This document shows, in pieces, positions 19,481 to 30,379 of a stretch of DNA of 64,000 nucleotides. The first letter of the stretch is position 1. Every line of letters begins with the position of its first letter. The stretch covers positions 9,362,001 through 9,426,000 of the forward strand of contig NC_133166.1 in assembly GCF_040802235.1 (NCBI RefSeq), given 5' to 3'. The stretch comes from Manis javanica. Taxonomy: Eukaryota > Chordata > Mammalia > Pholidota > Manidae. A program made the position numbers and the translations under genes. Below the pieces are notes generated by a model, which saw only the letters and a program-made list of their open reading frames with translations, did no database searches and was not told the origin of the DNA.

Positions 19481-20539
19481 TAAAGAGATAGAAGCCAACT
19501 TAAAGATGATTAACATTTTTATATATGTAAAGATATCTGCTTTCACATGCCAAATATCCTATTAAAATTTAACAATCTGTAAGAGCTGCATGTAGAATAC
19601 TGCTAAATAAGAACTGAAATCTTTACAGGAGTACACTGAACATTTTGAACTAACTTTTTGTCAATATGTAAAATGACTTGATCTCTTTACTAATGAATAA
19701 ATCTGATCCTAAAGATGGTATCAGGAGAAATGAAAATAAAAAATAAAAATTATGGTTACACACGACTCTTTCAAGGGAATAACCTCAAAGCAGTAGCGAG
19801 TACATCCTAGTGAGGAGCAGGCAATATTGGAAATAGGGTGTTACCAAATTACAGTGTGCTAAAATAGGATGCAAATTTTTGACTGATATGGTATATGTCC
19901 AATTGCTCAAATATTTAAAGAATAAATACTTTGTAAGCTGGATCTGTGGACAGAGATATAAATAAAATACAGGTAAGGTCCTATCCTTCAAGAAGCTCAT
20001 TATTAGTGAAAGGACAGAGCTCCCAGCTCACACCAGGAGCGGACAAGAGAGTCCCAAGAATTATTTTTTAACAAATCCTCTTGTAATGGTTGACATCTCA
20101 GCACTCATTCTTATTCATTCTGGAAGCTGGCACCCATAGCTTAAGAGACCAGTAATGAAATTGACAATCTGCTCCAGTGGAACTCATGCCGGCATTATTA
20201 ACTTTAACCAAATTGACCTCAACTAGATCACTGTCAGGGATGATGTGGTAACAATAGATTTTTCTGGCTCCAAGAGAATTATCAGTTTACTTATTTCCAT
20301 TGTTCCACAGTCTTTTTTCCCTTTTGCTTGAAGGTTTATGGCAGCATTTCTTTCTTCTTGCTTTCTCATTTCAATTTGTAAATAGTATGCTCTTCAGCAC
20401 AATATTTAGGGAGGAAAGGCAATGTGACTTAGTGGCTTCAAAAGCAACTTCTCCAAGCCATGGATTTGGCAGCTGTAGATGTTTAAATGGGCATTGAGAA
20501 GGAAGGGCACATTCTCTGAACAGGATGCACTTAGACTGT
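19481..20539. other. AT-rich intergenic DNA
   Basis: No coding or repeat identity that I can support. Confidence 0.5.
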
Positions 20540-20918
20540 GTGTGGCCCCCCACCCCTGCCCAATCCAAATGATGAAGCTTTAACTCCCAATGTGACCATA
20601 TTTGGAGATGGGCCCTTTAAAGAGGTCATTAAGGCTAAATGAGACCATAAGGGTGGGCCCTGCTCCAGCAGGACTGGTGTCCTTATAAGAGGATGAGACA
20701 CCAGGGATGTGCACATGCAGAGGAAAGGCCATGTGAGGGCACAATGAGAAGACGGCCATCTGCAGGCCACGGGGAGAGGCCTCAGGAGATACCAGATCTG
20801 CCAGGACCTTATCTGGAACTTCCAGGCTCCAGAACTGTGAGAAAATTAATTTCTGTTTTAGAGCCACCAGTCTGTGGTATTTTGTTATGACAGCCGGGGT
20901 TGACTAATAGGCCCACTA
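20540..20918 (+). repeat. MaLR-type LTR (MLT1-like)
   Basis: 'ccaatgtgaccatatttgga', 'ggtcattaaggctaaatgag', 'ggactggtgtccttataaga', 'gagaagacggccatctgcag', 'tccagaactgtgagaaaatt' and 'gtctgtggtattttgttatg' lie in the order of an MLT1 LTR of the ERVL-MaLR group. It is a solo LTR; open frames inside it on both strands are incidental. Confidence 0.85.
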
Positions 20919-21745
20919 CCCAGGCCCCTTTGAGGAGCGCTGTGCTGTGGTGCTTCCAAACAGGCATGTCTACAATCAGCATCAGGTTGAATCAAGGCAC
21001 CAAGATGCATACCCCAGGCAGGACATCCTGTTCCCCACACCTAAAATGTGCACCTTCCACTCCTCCTGTGCTCACCTCCATCAGGAGCCACAGCAGAAAT
21101 GCAGGCATTTGGGGGAAGGATGGAGCATGGAATTCTGGAATGGCAGGCCCTGGGCCTGACCCTGCTAGCAGCATGACCTCGGGCACTATGACCTTGGGCA
21201 GAGAAGTTCCACAGACGTCGGTATTATTATCGGGACAACAGGAAGAACAACCCTTGTCTCTTCCAGTCATTATGATGATCCAATGGAATAATATTATGAA
21301 AGTATTTTGTACAATGTAAAGTTCAAAACAAACAGATGACCTAACAGCTAACAGCGGGCATAGCGAGGTTCTGATAGAAGCTTATAAAAGTCACTGTTTG
21401 TATTTATTTCCTCAAATAATTCAGCAATTTATATTTTAAATTGGTGACTATGTGGTGGGGGGCAAATCAGCTCTCTACTTGCTAGAAATTATATTTACTT
21501 TAACAAAACCAGTAAGACAGTGGTTCTGTGCCAATGGGATGTACAAATGAAAGATTGATTCCTGAAGATGTCAGAGTCAACTAGGGCAAATTATAAATAA
21601 TTCAAGGTATGAGGAAAAGCCAGGGAAGTTAGTTCCCTGCAACAGGGCTCTGGACTCAAGAAGGGCAGGGCTGTCCTTCCCTCTCTTACAGACTAAGCAT
21701 TGTGGATGGGATGTTTCCTCCTTCCAAGGCTCAGAGTGTGTTGGA
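20919..21745. other. Intergenic DNA
   Basis: A 139-codon open frame at 20,900-21,319 begins inside the LTR and has no recognisable domain or codon bias. Nothing else is seen. Confidence 0.5.
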
Positions 21746-21905
21746 GATGAAATGAAATGAAGTATGTGTACGTGAACTACTGTAGTGCTTTTTGTGTAAG
21801 AAATGTGAGTCATTATTTCTTGTCCTGGCTCTACCGATAATTCCCTGTGTGACCTTGAACTCACTCTTTCTAAGCCCCTGTTTTTTCACTTGAATGCTAG
21901 GACTG
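21746..21905 (+). repeat. MIR SINE fragment
   Basis: 'cttgtcctggctctaccgat', 'tgtgaccttgaactcactct' and 'taagcccctgttttttcact' follow the MIR core. Confidence 0.65.
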
Positions 21906-22139
21906 CCTTCTCTGCTAACTTGGTATGATTTTAAAATAATGAATATTGTGGCTGTATCATAAGGCTGATAAATAATTCAGGCTTCTTATGTAACCGTGTA
22001 ATAAAACTTACCAATCAGGACTGAAAACAACAGTGAGCTGACTGAAAACTGGCCCTCCATTAGAAGGTTATGTAGGATCATCAATGAAAAACTGTGCATC
22101 ATGAATCTCTTTCCTCCAAATCAAGTGGCCACTCAGAAA

Positions 22140-22265
22140 AGCTTTACCGTGGTCCTACTGTGGGCAGAGCACAGTTCTAGAAGCTGGGAATGCCCCTGGG
22201 ACAAGCTCATGTGTGGCAGAACTGTAGTTTAGAGCATTCACTGCTACACAGTGCAGAGGGCTTGA
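22140..22265 (+). repeat. L2-like LINE fragment
   Basis: 'tcctactgtgggcagagcac', 'agttctagaagctgggaatg' matches the L2 3' region pattern. The remainder is diverged. Confidence 0.5.
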
Positions 22266-22434
22266 GGAGAGATCCAGCAAGAGCAAGCTAAGTATTGAGA
22301 GGAGGTTAAGCATGTAGTACTGGATGCTGGTCTCCAACATTTATGAGGTGGACCAATTGCAATTGAGCACAGCTCTGCTGGCCTGGGTTATCAGTGGAGC
22401 CACAGTCACCTCAGCCCCTATTCTGTGAATGGGC

Positions 22435-22471
22435 TGGGGGACCCCGCCCCCCACCCCCCCACCCCCCAACC
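22435..22471. other. C-rich tract
   Basis: Five runs of four to seven C separated by single bases within about 35 bp. On the minus strand it fits the pattern for a G-quadruplex. It lies about 170 bp left of the provirus. Confidence 0.6.
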
Positions 22472-22638
22472 ACACAGCCCTGAGCCAAGCATGCTGACAA
22501 CGGTTACCCACAGCTGGCTTTTACTCAACTCCCCAAATCATTCTCTGTTTCTGAAGCTACACCACGACAAGACATCAAGCAATGAAATCAACCTCTCTGG
22601 GTGTTTTTTCTTTTTTCTCATCTGGAAATGAGACCTAC

Positions 22639-23058
22639 TGTGGGACTAATGGGATTAATACATAAATCAAGTAATATAGAAATCAAATGTACAAATGTAT
22701 ATGACCTGATTGTTTCTCCTACAATTCCTGATGCATGATCAATAACAGAATGAGTAAAGGCAAAACAGTTCCTACAACCCGTTACTGCCCTCACATGGTT
22801 TCCATATCCTTAAGGAGTGTCATGCCCTAGGGCTGGACTCAAGGTCAAATAATGGTTGTGTGTTGATCATGTGTTGAATCCCCTGCTCAGAATTCTTTGG
22901 GTGTTTGGGTTCATTTGCTCAATAAATATGAGGAGTGCCTTTTCGGCATTACTCTAGCGCTGTTACGCCTTGAGCCCCCTGGCTGGTCCTTTAAGGTCTT
23001 TGATATCTCATTGCATCTCCTCCCTTATCTGCGGGTCAGAGGCAGGGAGGGACTGACA
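22639..23058 (+). repeat. 5' LTR of the provirus
   Basis: 420 bp, begins TGTGGGACTAATG and ends CTGACA. A polyadenylation signal 'caataaatatgagg' lies near 22,920. The likely R end, about 22,945, is inferred from the poly(A) junction in the related copy at 62.5 kb, giving U3+R of about 307 bp and U5 of about 113 bp. I see no strong TATA box. Confidence 0.9.
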
Positions 23059-23060
23059 AG

Positions 23061-23078
23061 TGGTGCCCAAACAGGGAC
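23061..23078 (+). other. Primer-binding site, tRNA-Lys3 type
   Basis: 'tggtgcccaaacagggac' lies two bases after the LTR and differs at two positions from the standard Lys3 site, where reverse transcription would start. Confidence 0.8.
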
Positions 23079-23178
23079 CCTTGAAACTCAGAGCGGGGAA
23101 ACTCCGAAGATCGTTAATCCGGTAAGACTCCCAGGAAAGCGTACGTAGGGACAGAGTCGAGACGTCAGGGACACTATA

Positions 23179-23592
23179 ATGGGCCATCATGAAACTAGAG
23201 CAGATAAACTGGAGGATTACTTAAACTTACTCTGTGCCCTCCTGAAAACCTCAGGAGTGAAAATTTATCAAAAAGACTTTGCTCAACTTCACAAATATAT
23301 TAAGAAACATTGTTACTGGTTGCCACCACAAGGAACCCTCAGACAAACTGATGGCAGTAATGTATTAAGAGATCTCAAAAAGGCTCACAGACAGGGAAAC
23401 ATTATCCCTGTACCTGTTTGGGTTGATCAATGGCCCCTCAATAAAGAAACACTGGCAGCCTTACACACATTAGTTCAACAACAGCTTCAGCTAGATAGAT
23501 TAGAATTTTCCACAAGCCCGTGGAATTCCCCTGTATTTGTTATAAACAGAGTCCAGAAAATGGAAACTCTCCCATTACTTAAGACAAATTAA
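23179..23592 (+). pseudogene. Gag N-terminus fused in frame to reverse transcriptase
   Basis: A 137-codon open frame. It begins Met-Gly, fitting a myristoylated betaretroviral matrix start, and its first ~75 residues look like a Gag matrix N-terminus. At about residue 85 it passes without a stop into the conserved N-terminal segment of retroviral RT ('[13 protein letters not shown]', '[12 protein letters not shown]'). The rest of Gag, the protease and the beginning of Pol are deleted. The joint being in frame is probably coincidence in a decayed element. No enzymatic activity is possible because the catalytic core is incomplete. Confidence 0.8.
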
Positions 23593-23845
23593 TGCAGTCC
23601 TTAAACCTATGGGTCCTTTACAAGAAGGCCTCCCTTCTCCAGCTAGGATTCCAAAAGACTGGAACATGCTTATCATAGATCTTAAAGACTGTTTTTTTTT
23701 TTACAATTTCTTTAGCCATAGCAGATAGGGAAAAGTTTGCTTTTACTGTAACTTCCTTAAATTCACAAGCTCCTTCAGAAGGATTCCAATAGAAAGTACT
23801 TCCTCAAGGAATGTTAAACAGCCCTACAATTTGTCAAAATTATGT
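23593..23845 (+). pseudogene. Reverse transcriptase fragment, frameshifted
   Basis: Continuation of RT in other frames: the segment around '[12 protein letters not shown]' and the motif A region 'DLKDCFF' (about 23,675-23,697), then the strand leading to 'LPQGMLNSPTICQN' (about 23,795-23,840). A T-run near 23,690-23,702 shifts the frame. The sequence stops before the YxDD catalytic motif, so the enzyme is dead. Confidence 0.8.
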
Positions 23846-24010
23846 GCACAGGGCTCTCTTGTCCCCTCCTGGTGTGAGCCAGGAGCTGTCTGTCCTCTAA
23901 CTGTATCTCTAAATAAAAGCCTCCCCTTTGCTCTCCTACCTTGACTGTTTGCTAAGTTCATTTATCAGCTCCGCCAACAAGAACCCTGGCATCATCAACT
24001 CCATCCAGGA
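23846..24010 (+). repeat. R-U5-like segment of a different LTR
   Basis: RT similarity ends abruptly and is followed by 'ctaaataaaagcctcccctt' with a pyrimidine-rich downstream stretch ('gctctcctaccttgactgtt'), the look of a class I ERV R/U5. No U3 precedes it. No primer-binding site is recognised after it. Confidence 0.45.
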
Positions 24011-26955
24011 TAGCTTCAGAGGTGAGTATCGGCATCGAACCCTGCCTTTTCTTTCACTGTCCTTATAGAAGGAAGCCGTCTATGGCACACAACATCGGGT
24101 GCCCATCAGCCACTTACATGGGACTAGCCTGGCTGCCGATCTCAAAGTCTCAAGCGACAGGTTCCCCTGCGTCTCCCTCAGTGGATCCCCCATCTCCCTT
24201 GGGAGCAGGGAAAGTCAGCTGAGTGGAGGCCAGGATTCCCTTTCAGAGTCATCTCCTTGGATGCGAGGGACTGAGGAAAGCTGTGGGCAACTGCTAGGGT
24301 CTAGGCTGAGGCTACACTTCAGCAGCTCCTCAAAGGCCTGCGTGTCTGGAATCAGACCTGGACAGCCTGACTGGGTGTCCATGAGGAGTGTCTCTCTTTC
24401 TGTCTCTCTGACTTCTAGCCTGCTTCTTCAGGCCGCCCTGGCCTCTGGGTGAGGCAGGGGGCATTTCTAACTCTCTCCTAACTTCATCAGTTTCATGGAA
24501 CCTGATGCCCACCACTGCAAGGTAAGAGATTGCTCTTATTCCTGACTAAATGCTATACTCTTTATCTCATAATATGTGTCTGAGTACCCGTTAGCCACTT
24601 AAAAGACAATTAACTTCAGCTACCAGTCTTAAGTCTCTGATTAGAGAGGCTTGGCCCCTGAGAGAAGTATACAATACTTAAAGGTTATGCAGCTAAATTT
24701 ATTTTAATGCAAGGAAAGAATATAGTCAAAAGTCCCATGAACTACTACAATATGAAACTGGTTTCCTAAATTATTTTGGTGAAAATCTATTCTACTTATT
24801 CAATTCATCATTATCTTCAAAAATGGGAGGTTTTTAAACTAGACTCCCTAAGAAGAAATTCATCTTTTACAATACAGCCTGGCTTTAAATGACTAGTGCT
24901 AGAATTGTACTTGCATTTCATCTCCAGCCCCCTAGACACACACAGTCACTATCAGTACAGACCCTTTATCGGCCCTTTTAGTCTGGGGCCATCTAAACCT
25001 TAACCCATTTATGTAAACTATTCACCTTTAGAGTGTATTCTTGAAAATTGAGATACTTTTAATCAAGTAAACTAAAAGGAGAGAAGGCAATTGAATATTA
25101 GTATTGAATCTTTCTATCAGTTTATCTGTCTGTGTATATGTTCTTTTATGAAAAGTGTTGCTAACTGTAGTCATTACGTCTCAATCTGTATGTCTGTGTG
25201 TCTAAGTGTATAAATGAAAAATATTTTTCCACCTCCAGATGGTATTAATAAAAATTGATTTAAAGACAAGCACTTGTGAAAATCGGGCATTCTAAAACTT
25301 CCAGAAAATTCTAATAAAAGATATTAAGCATTAATGCTAATTTAAGTTGAACTAAAATGGACATGTCCTTATGGTTATCAGCTGCCTAAGTTTACCTAAA
25401 GTCATTGAAGTTGATGTTATCTGTTAAATCTTTCAAGAAAAAATGCTTAAAGAGAGGCTTGACTTTGTTCATTGTTTGGTAAAAGTGTTGTGAGCATAGT
25501 TGTTAGGAAAGAGTAAACTAAATAAGTGTAGCAAGTAAATATCTTAATAATAGTGTGTTAATGTATTACAGTGTGTTACAGTGTGTATACCTACAGCCTG
25601 AGAATCTTTATGGTTTTTCTAAGTAGACATATTTTGTGCTTAGTGAGATTGTGCTGTAAAGCACACAGTTCCAGAAATTATAAAATGTGTTTATAAATTT
25701 GTCAGTCTAAAGAATGCTAGTGTAACAGTTTACAATAGCCTACTTCTCAATGTTCACTGAAAATTAAAGTTCCTAATGGTTTTAAAAATTTTAATTAAAA
25801 CTACTTGAAATAAGAAAACATCTCTGTATGCTAAAGAATGTGTCTTTTGCTAAAAGAAAGTAACTGTTCTAAAGTACAGCTGTTTATTTAAAAAAGGAGA
25901 ACGGTGTAGAAAGTTTGTGGAAGACTTGATATGGTCATGCTATACAAAATTAAAGCAAATGAGTCTTGATATCAAGTACATAGCAAATTAGAATTTTGTT
26001 TTCAGTTAAAAGGACAACATTTTCTTAAACTGTTAGTCCTCTTTCAATGTTGAAAGATTGCAAAAGGTTCTCTAAATGTTTATCAAAGCAGTTTCTCATG
26101 CTTAAAGTCTCTGAGTTGTCTGAGTATTTAAGAAAATGAAATTTTAATATTAAAGGACTAAAAGTTAAACTTTGCTAACAACTCTGTAAACTTCTGTATC
26201 TGCCTTTGAAGTATTTTGTTGTCATTCTAGTTAAATGGATAAGTACTGCTTCATGGCAACCTATAATCTTATTTAAGCAAATGCCAAAGAAACTTTCTTC
26301 TGACAACTTTCCAAAATCAAATTCAAAAGGGTGCTTTTACCTCTAGTTAACTCTGATATTTTCCAGAGGGCCCCTGGAATATATCAGAGGAATTTTTTCT
26401 CCTCATCAGGGAAAATATTTGGCTAATTTGGCTTATCTGATATATATTTACCTGGAAAGCACTGTCAAAGGGAATGATGCTAAACTTTGTTACTGAATAT
26501 TTTATGTTACAGAAATATCTAAATTTTCTTATGTCAACTGTCTTATAGTAAGCTCTCATCAGATCTTTAACCATTGTCATTTGTAAGTCTTTTGTCATTT
26601 ATAGTCACTGTTTTATTACTTCTAAACTAGTAAAGAACTGGATTTCAGCAGAACAAGTATTGGCTACATAAGATTAAGTAAACTAGGGAAATGATTTTGT
26701 GACTTTTTGTTTCAAATGTTGCTGATAAAGTGTTTTAAGCTTTTTCTGTTAAGCTGACTGACAATAGTTTAGTAAATGACAATACCTTTTATAAGCAGAA
26801 TTGAAACTCGGAAATGGAACCCAGAACAGAAGCGCCAGTCTTCTGAGGCCCTCTCAACTGACCACTGATGGAGACCTAACTGCACCCTTTATGCACCCCC
26901 TCTCAGAATGAATCATTGCTTGCCCCCTTTCCCTAGCAGTAGCTAGGTTCTCTAT
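24011..26955 (+). mobile_element. Noncoding insert inside the provirus, possibly class I ERV interior
   Basis: About 2.9 kb without recognisable Gag, Pol or Env. It begins with a splice-donor-like 'cagaggtgagtat' at about 24,018 and a Ser/Leu-rich short frame, then becomes AT-rich (24,540-26,800). It ends at a purine run 'tagaaaggggaatgagacag' (about 26,957-26,976) that resembles a polypurine tract next to a U3 start. Confidence 0.4.
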
Positions 26956-26967
26956 CTATAGAAAGGG

Positions 26968-27300
26968 GAATGAGACAGGAACCTTGAGCTTAGACAGAAT
27001 AGGGTGAGGGCCTCCGGAAAAAGCAAGGCAGGATATTTGCAGTCAGTGCAATGTAATACATGCAAGGAAACCCCCTACCAAACCTCTGTGTTAAACATTA
27101 AGCTCTAGAGTCATTCTTCAGTGAGATCAGTTAAAGCTCAAAAGGCGAGGAGCAACTTGGCCTGGAATGTTTTGAGTGTTCTGCAAATAAAGAAGGGTGT
27201 CTCAGCATAACCTGTGACTTCACTGTAAACAGCCCTAGCAAACAGACAACAACCCAGCCCACCCTAAGTGTAGGGCAGGTGGTACAAGTCCACACCCTAA
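26968..27300 (+). repeat. U3-like segment related to the LTR at 56.1 kb
   Basis: Follows the purine run. The part at about 27,135-27,230 ('ggagcaacttggcctggaat', 'aataaagaagggtgtctcag', 'cataacctgtgacttcactg') aligns by eye with 56,195-56,285 in the LTR further right. The end of this segment before the env region is unclear. Confidence 0.5.
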
Positions 27301-27436
27301 GCCCTCTCTTCACATTATCAAGGTATATGTGGCATTCGGTGGTGCATCCTTCCTGTTCTAATAGATTATCCCGGAAATAGTCATGAAAGATTTCTCTGAG
27401 CTCTGCCGTCTGATTGTGATGACAACTTGAAGCTTT

Positions 27437-27945
27437 TAGATCCCACCTCTGTTGCAGTTGCAGCTGCATTCATCCTGCCTGTTCCTGGACTTGTCAGTGG
27501 AATGCAAAAAGAGATATCTAACCTGGCCTGTGTATACAATAAGACAACGAATTTGGCTGCTTCTGTATTATCTGAACTCAATCGAGAGCTAGGAGAAGTG
27601 CGAGTTGCGGTGCTTCAGAATCGTGCTACTATAGACTGCTGTTAAAAGAACATATGGGATGTGAACAGTTTCCAGGAATGTGTTGTTTTAATTTGTCTGA
27701 TTTTTTCAAACTACTCAAAATCAATTAGACAATATTCATCATATAATTAATAAGTTATCACAAATGCCTGCATTTTCAAATTGGTTCTCTTGGTTTCATT
27801 GGATATGGCCAATACTTGTAGATTTACTTCTATTATGTATTTGTCTTCCTGTTCTGGTAATGTGGGTATGTCATATGATCACTGGCTTATTGAAGCCAAT
27901 ACATGCTTATGTGACTTTTCAAGAAGTAATGTCTAGGAAGTGATT
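27437..27945 (+). pseudogene. Envelope transmembrane subunit remnant
   Basis: Matches, with frameshifts and stops, the Env TM of the copy at 63.5-63.9 kb: a hydrophobic fusion-peptide-like start, a heptad-rich region, an immunosuppressive-domain-like stretch with 'QNRATID' (near 27,620), a CX6CC motif ('CEQFPGMCC', 27,660-27,686) and a hydrophobic anchor (about 27,780-27,890). CX6CC is typical of gamma/alpha/type-D Env, not classical betaretroviral Env. The surface subunit is absent and a stop follows 'TIDCC', so it is nonfunctional. Confidence 0.75.
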
Positions 27946-28466
27946 GTTCACTGTCTATATTACCCCCCATGAAGGTCCATGCAGTGAATCAGAGTATTTT
28001 GTGATTTTTATGATTATGGCTGGACATAAGAGTATGAGGAAAAGAATCAACCTACTTCAAATGCCTCTTTTTGCTGCATGTTATCTCCCTGTATGGCCCC
28101 AGAGGATGGCTGGTTAGCCAGAGACGGGTAAGATTCCTCATGGGAGGAACAACCTAAGACAGGCACAGTCGCAGGGGGCCAACAGGTGAGAAGAAGGGGG
28201 CCAACTGAGGCGAGGCTTAGAACCTCGTCCCCCCATTTATGTGAGGTATTCCCTGCTGCCCTTGTCCAGCTCAGGTCAAAATTCCATCTATAGGCCATAG
28301 ACCTGATCACCTGCAATCACCTTCTATTGGCACTAAATCTATTTTCTGTCTTTATTTAAGAAGCAGACTTTTATTTCATACTGCAGAATTTGGAGAAGTG
28401 AACTATGTTAAAAGCCTTCTGTTAGAAACTATCTGCTTGCTATATTCTGTATTATATCTACTACTT
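27946..28466 (+). mobile_element. Env 3' flank of the provirus
   Basis: Noncoding. The stretch 28,085-28,215 ('agacgggtaagattcctcat', 'cctaagacaggcacagtcgc') is also present, in the same element order, in the related copy at 63.1-63.2 kb, tying the two elements to one family. Confidence 0.7.
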
Positions 28467-28483
28467 AAAAGAAAAGGGGAAAA
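28467..28483 (+). other. Polypurine tract of the provirus
   Basis: 'aaaagaaaaggggaaaa' directly precedes the 3' LTR, the expected site of plus-strand priming. Confidence 0.8.
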
Positions 28484-28906
28484 TGTGGGACTAATGGGAT
28501 TAATACAAAAATCAAGTAATACAGAAATCAAATGTACAAATGTTGCATATGACCTGATTGTTTCTCCCACAATTCCTGATGCATGATCAATAACAGAATG
28601 AGTAAAGGCAAAACAGTCCCTACAACCTGTGACCGCCCTCACATGGTTTTGGTGCCCTTGAGGAGCATCACGCCCTAGGGCTGGACTCAAGGTCAGATAA
28701 TGATTATGTGCTGATCATGTGTTGAACCCCCTGCTCAAAATTCTTTGGATGTTTGGGTTCCTTTACTCAATAAATATGAGGAGTGCCTTCTTGGCATTAC
28801 CCTTGCGCTGTTCTGCCTTGAGTCTCCTGGCTGGTCCTTTCAGGTCTTCAATATCTCATCGCATCTCCTCCTTTATCTGTGGGTCAGAGGCAGGGAGGGA
28901 CCGACA
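28484..28906 (+). repeat. 3' LTR of the provirus
   Basis: 423 bp, begins TGTGGGACTAATG and ends CCGACA, with 'caataaatatgagg' as polyadenylation signal. It differs from the 5' LTR at about one position in ten, including a few-base insertion near 28,543. Confidence 0.9.
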
Positions 28907-28912
28907 ACCTAC

Positions 28913-29460
28913 CTCACAGGGTTTTTCTAGGAATAAAATTGGATACAATATATTAAAAAGCGAATAGAAGCTGCATGAATATGACCTCCCATCACTGCTG
29001 CCATCATTTGTGTCAAAGGGATTTGCCATGTGAAACAATCCACTTCAGCCTAGTTTTGCAGCAGATAGCTGACAGAAATATCAATAGCAGCAACTTTTTC
29101 AGTCATTCTTCAAATTCTGCTTAGCGTTCATTATCACCTTTATTGACTTAGCCCAGCTGCAGGCAGCAGCCCAGCTCTATCATTCTGTCACCAGGACTTG
29201 GCTGGGTAATTTGTGTTTTCCAAAGGAGGAACGAAGCTGGGGTAGGGATGAAAGCTAAAAACAATAGCTAGCACAGCCTGAGAACAGGCTCCTTCCCACG
29301 TGTCCTCTGTCCTGGTGGGGCCCCCGCAGAGGAGGAGCAGGACTGGTTCCACCTGATCCTGGGATTGGGGGGCCTGCAGCTCTGGAGTCTGTGTCTGCAG
29401 TCAGGAAGAGAAATCTTCAACAGGGTTAGTCATCGCTTCAGTATGAGAGTTCTCACAGAT
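28913..29460. other. Intergenic DNA
   Basis: No supported feature. Confidence 0.5.
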
Positions 29461-29700
29461 GTAGAGATTATGAAGCAATGTGATATACTGGAAATAACAC
29501 TAACAATGCTGTTCATTTGTTGGGGATGTGCTGTGTGCCAGGCTTTCTGTAGATGCTTTATAAATTGCCTAGATTGTAATGGCAGCTTTGCCCATTCCTA
29601 TCTGGGTGGCCTTGAGAACAATACTTAGCCACCCTGTACCTCAGTTTCCTCATCTATAAAATGTTGTTTTGGTGAGTGTTGCTTTGGGCATTATATAAAC
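29461..29700 (+). repeat. MIR SINE, rearranged
   Basis: The right half ('gtggccttgagaacaatact', 'tacctcagtttcctcatcta', 'taaaatgttg') is a clear forward MIR. The left half (29,510-29,570, 'ttgttggggatgtgctgtgt', 'gccaggctttctgtagatgc') looks like reverse MIR or L2, so two elements may be joined. Confidence 0.65.
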
Positions 29701-29780
29701 ATGTAACACATAAAATGTATATAAATGTAAAATGAAAAAATATAAAATACAAATAAATAAATAAAATATATACTAGAGGA
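29700..29780. repeat. AT-rich low-complexity tract
   Basis: Repeated 'ataaa', 'tataa' and 'aaataaataaata' motifs. Confidence 0.7.
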
Positions 29781-29911
29781 TATATAAAACTATATAAATC
29801 TATAAAACTTAGAAAACTGCACAGGACATACGTACCATATTAAGTATTATTATCATTGTCACTGTCATCATTATCATAAGTTATCATCATCAGTATTATA
29901 AATCTCCTGTA

Positions 29912-30372
29912 TTTGTTTCCTTTACTATAACACATTACCGCAAATTTGGTAGCTTAAAACAGCACAGGTTTATTATCTCACAGCTGTGGAAGACAGAAAC
30001 CCTGAAGTCCAAGGGTCAGCAGAGCTGTGTGTTCCTGCAGGAGGTTCCATGGGAGAATTTGTTTCCTTGCCTTTTCCAGCTTGCAGAGGCCCCCTGCATT
30101 CCTTGGCTCATCCCATCATTGCATCACTCCACCCTCTGCTTCTATGGTCACAACTCTGACTCTGAGCCTCCTACCACTCTCATATAAGGGACTCCTGTGA
30201 TTTCATCCAGCCCAGATGTAATCCATCCCAGTGGAATCCGGGATGACCTTCCCATCCCAAGATCCTTAACTCTATCACATCTGCAAAGTCCTTTTTGCCA
30301 CGTAAGGTAATATATTCGCAAGGTCTGTGAATTAACCTTCAGGGGGCATTATTCTGCTGCCCACCAAGAAAG
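29912..30372 (-). repeat. Old interspersed repeat, family name uncertain
   Basis: A well-known mammalian dispersed sequence: 'gcttaaaacagcacaggttt', 'gagaatttgtttccttgcct', 'tttccagcttgcagaggccc', 'attccttggctcat', 'cacatctgcaaagtcctttt' and 'ttctgctgcccacca'. I recognise it as a common repeat but not its Repbase name. The orientation is nominal. Confidence 0.65.
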
Positions 30373-30379
30373 AAATATT

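Larger units (their letters stand above)
22633..28912 (+). mobile_element. Defective class II (betaretrovirus-like) endogenous provirus
   Basis: Both LTRs are present and flanked by the 6-bp direct repeat 'acctac' (22,633-22,638 and 28,907-28,912), the duplication size usual for class II ERVs. A Lys3-type primer-binding site follows the 5' LTR and a polypurine tract precedes the 3' LTR. The internal 5.4 kb is heavily rearranged: a Gag start fused to RT, about 3.5 kb of different origin, then a decayed Env transmembrane region. No frame could give a full viral protein. By eye the LTRs differ at about 45 of 420 positions, so the insertion is old. Confidence 0.9.

Noticed and set aside
20900..21319. 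139-codon plus-strand open frame as a gene
   Set aside because: It starts inside an MLT1-like LTR, has no domain, and lacks splice or promoter context.
22435..22471. C-rich tract as a promoter element of the provirus
   Set aside because: It lies outside the 5' LTR and its target-site duplication, so it belongs to the host flank.
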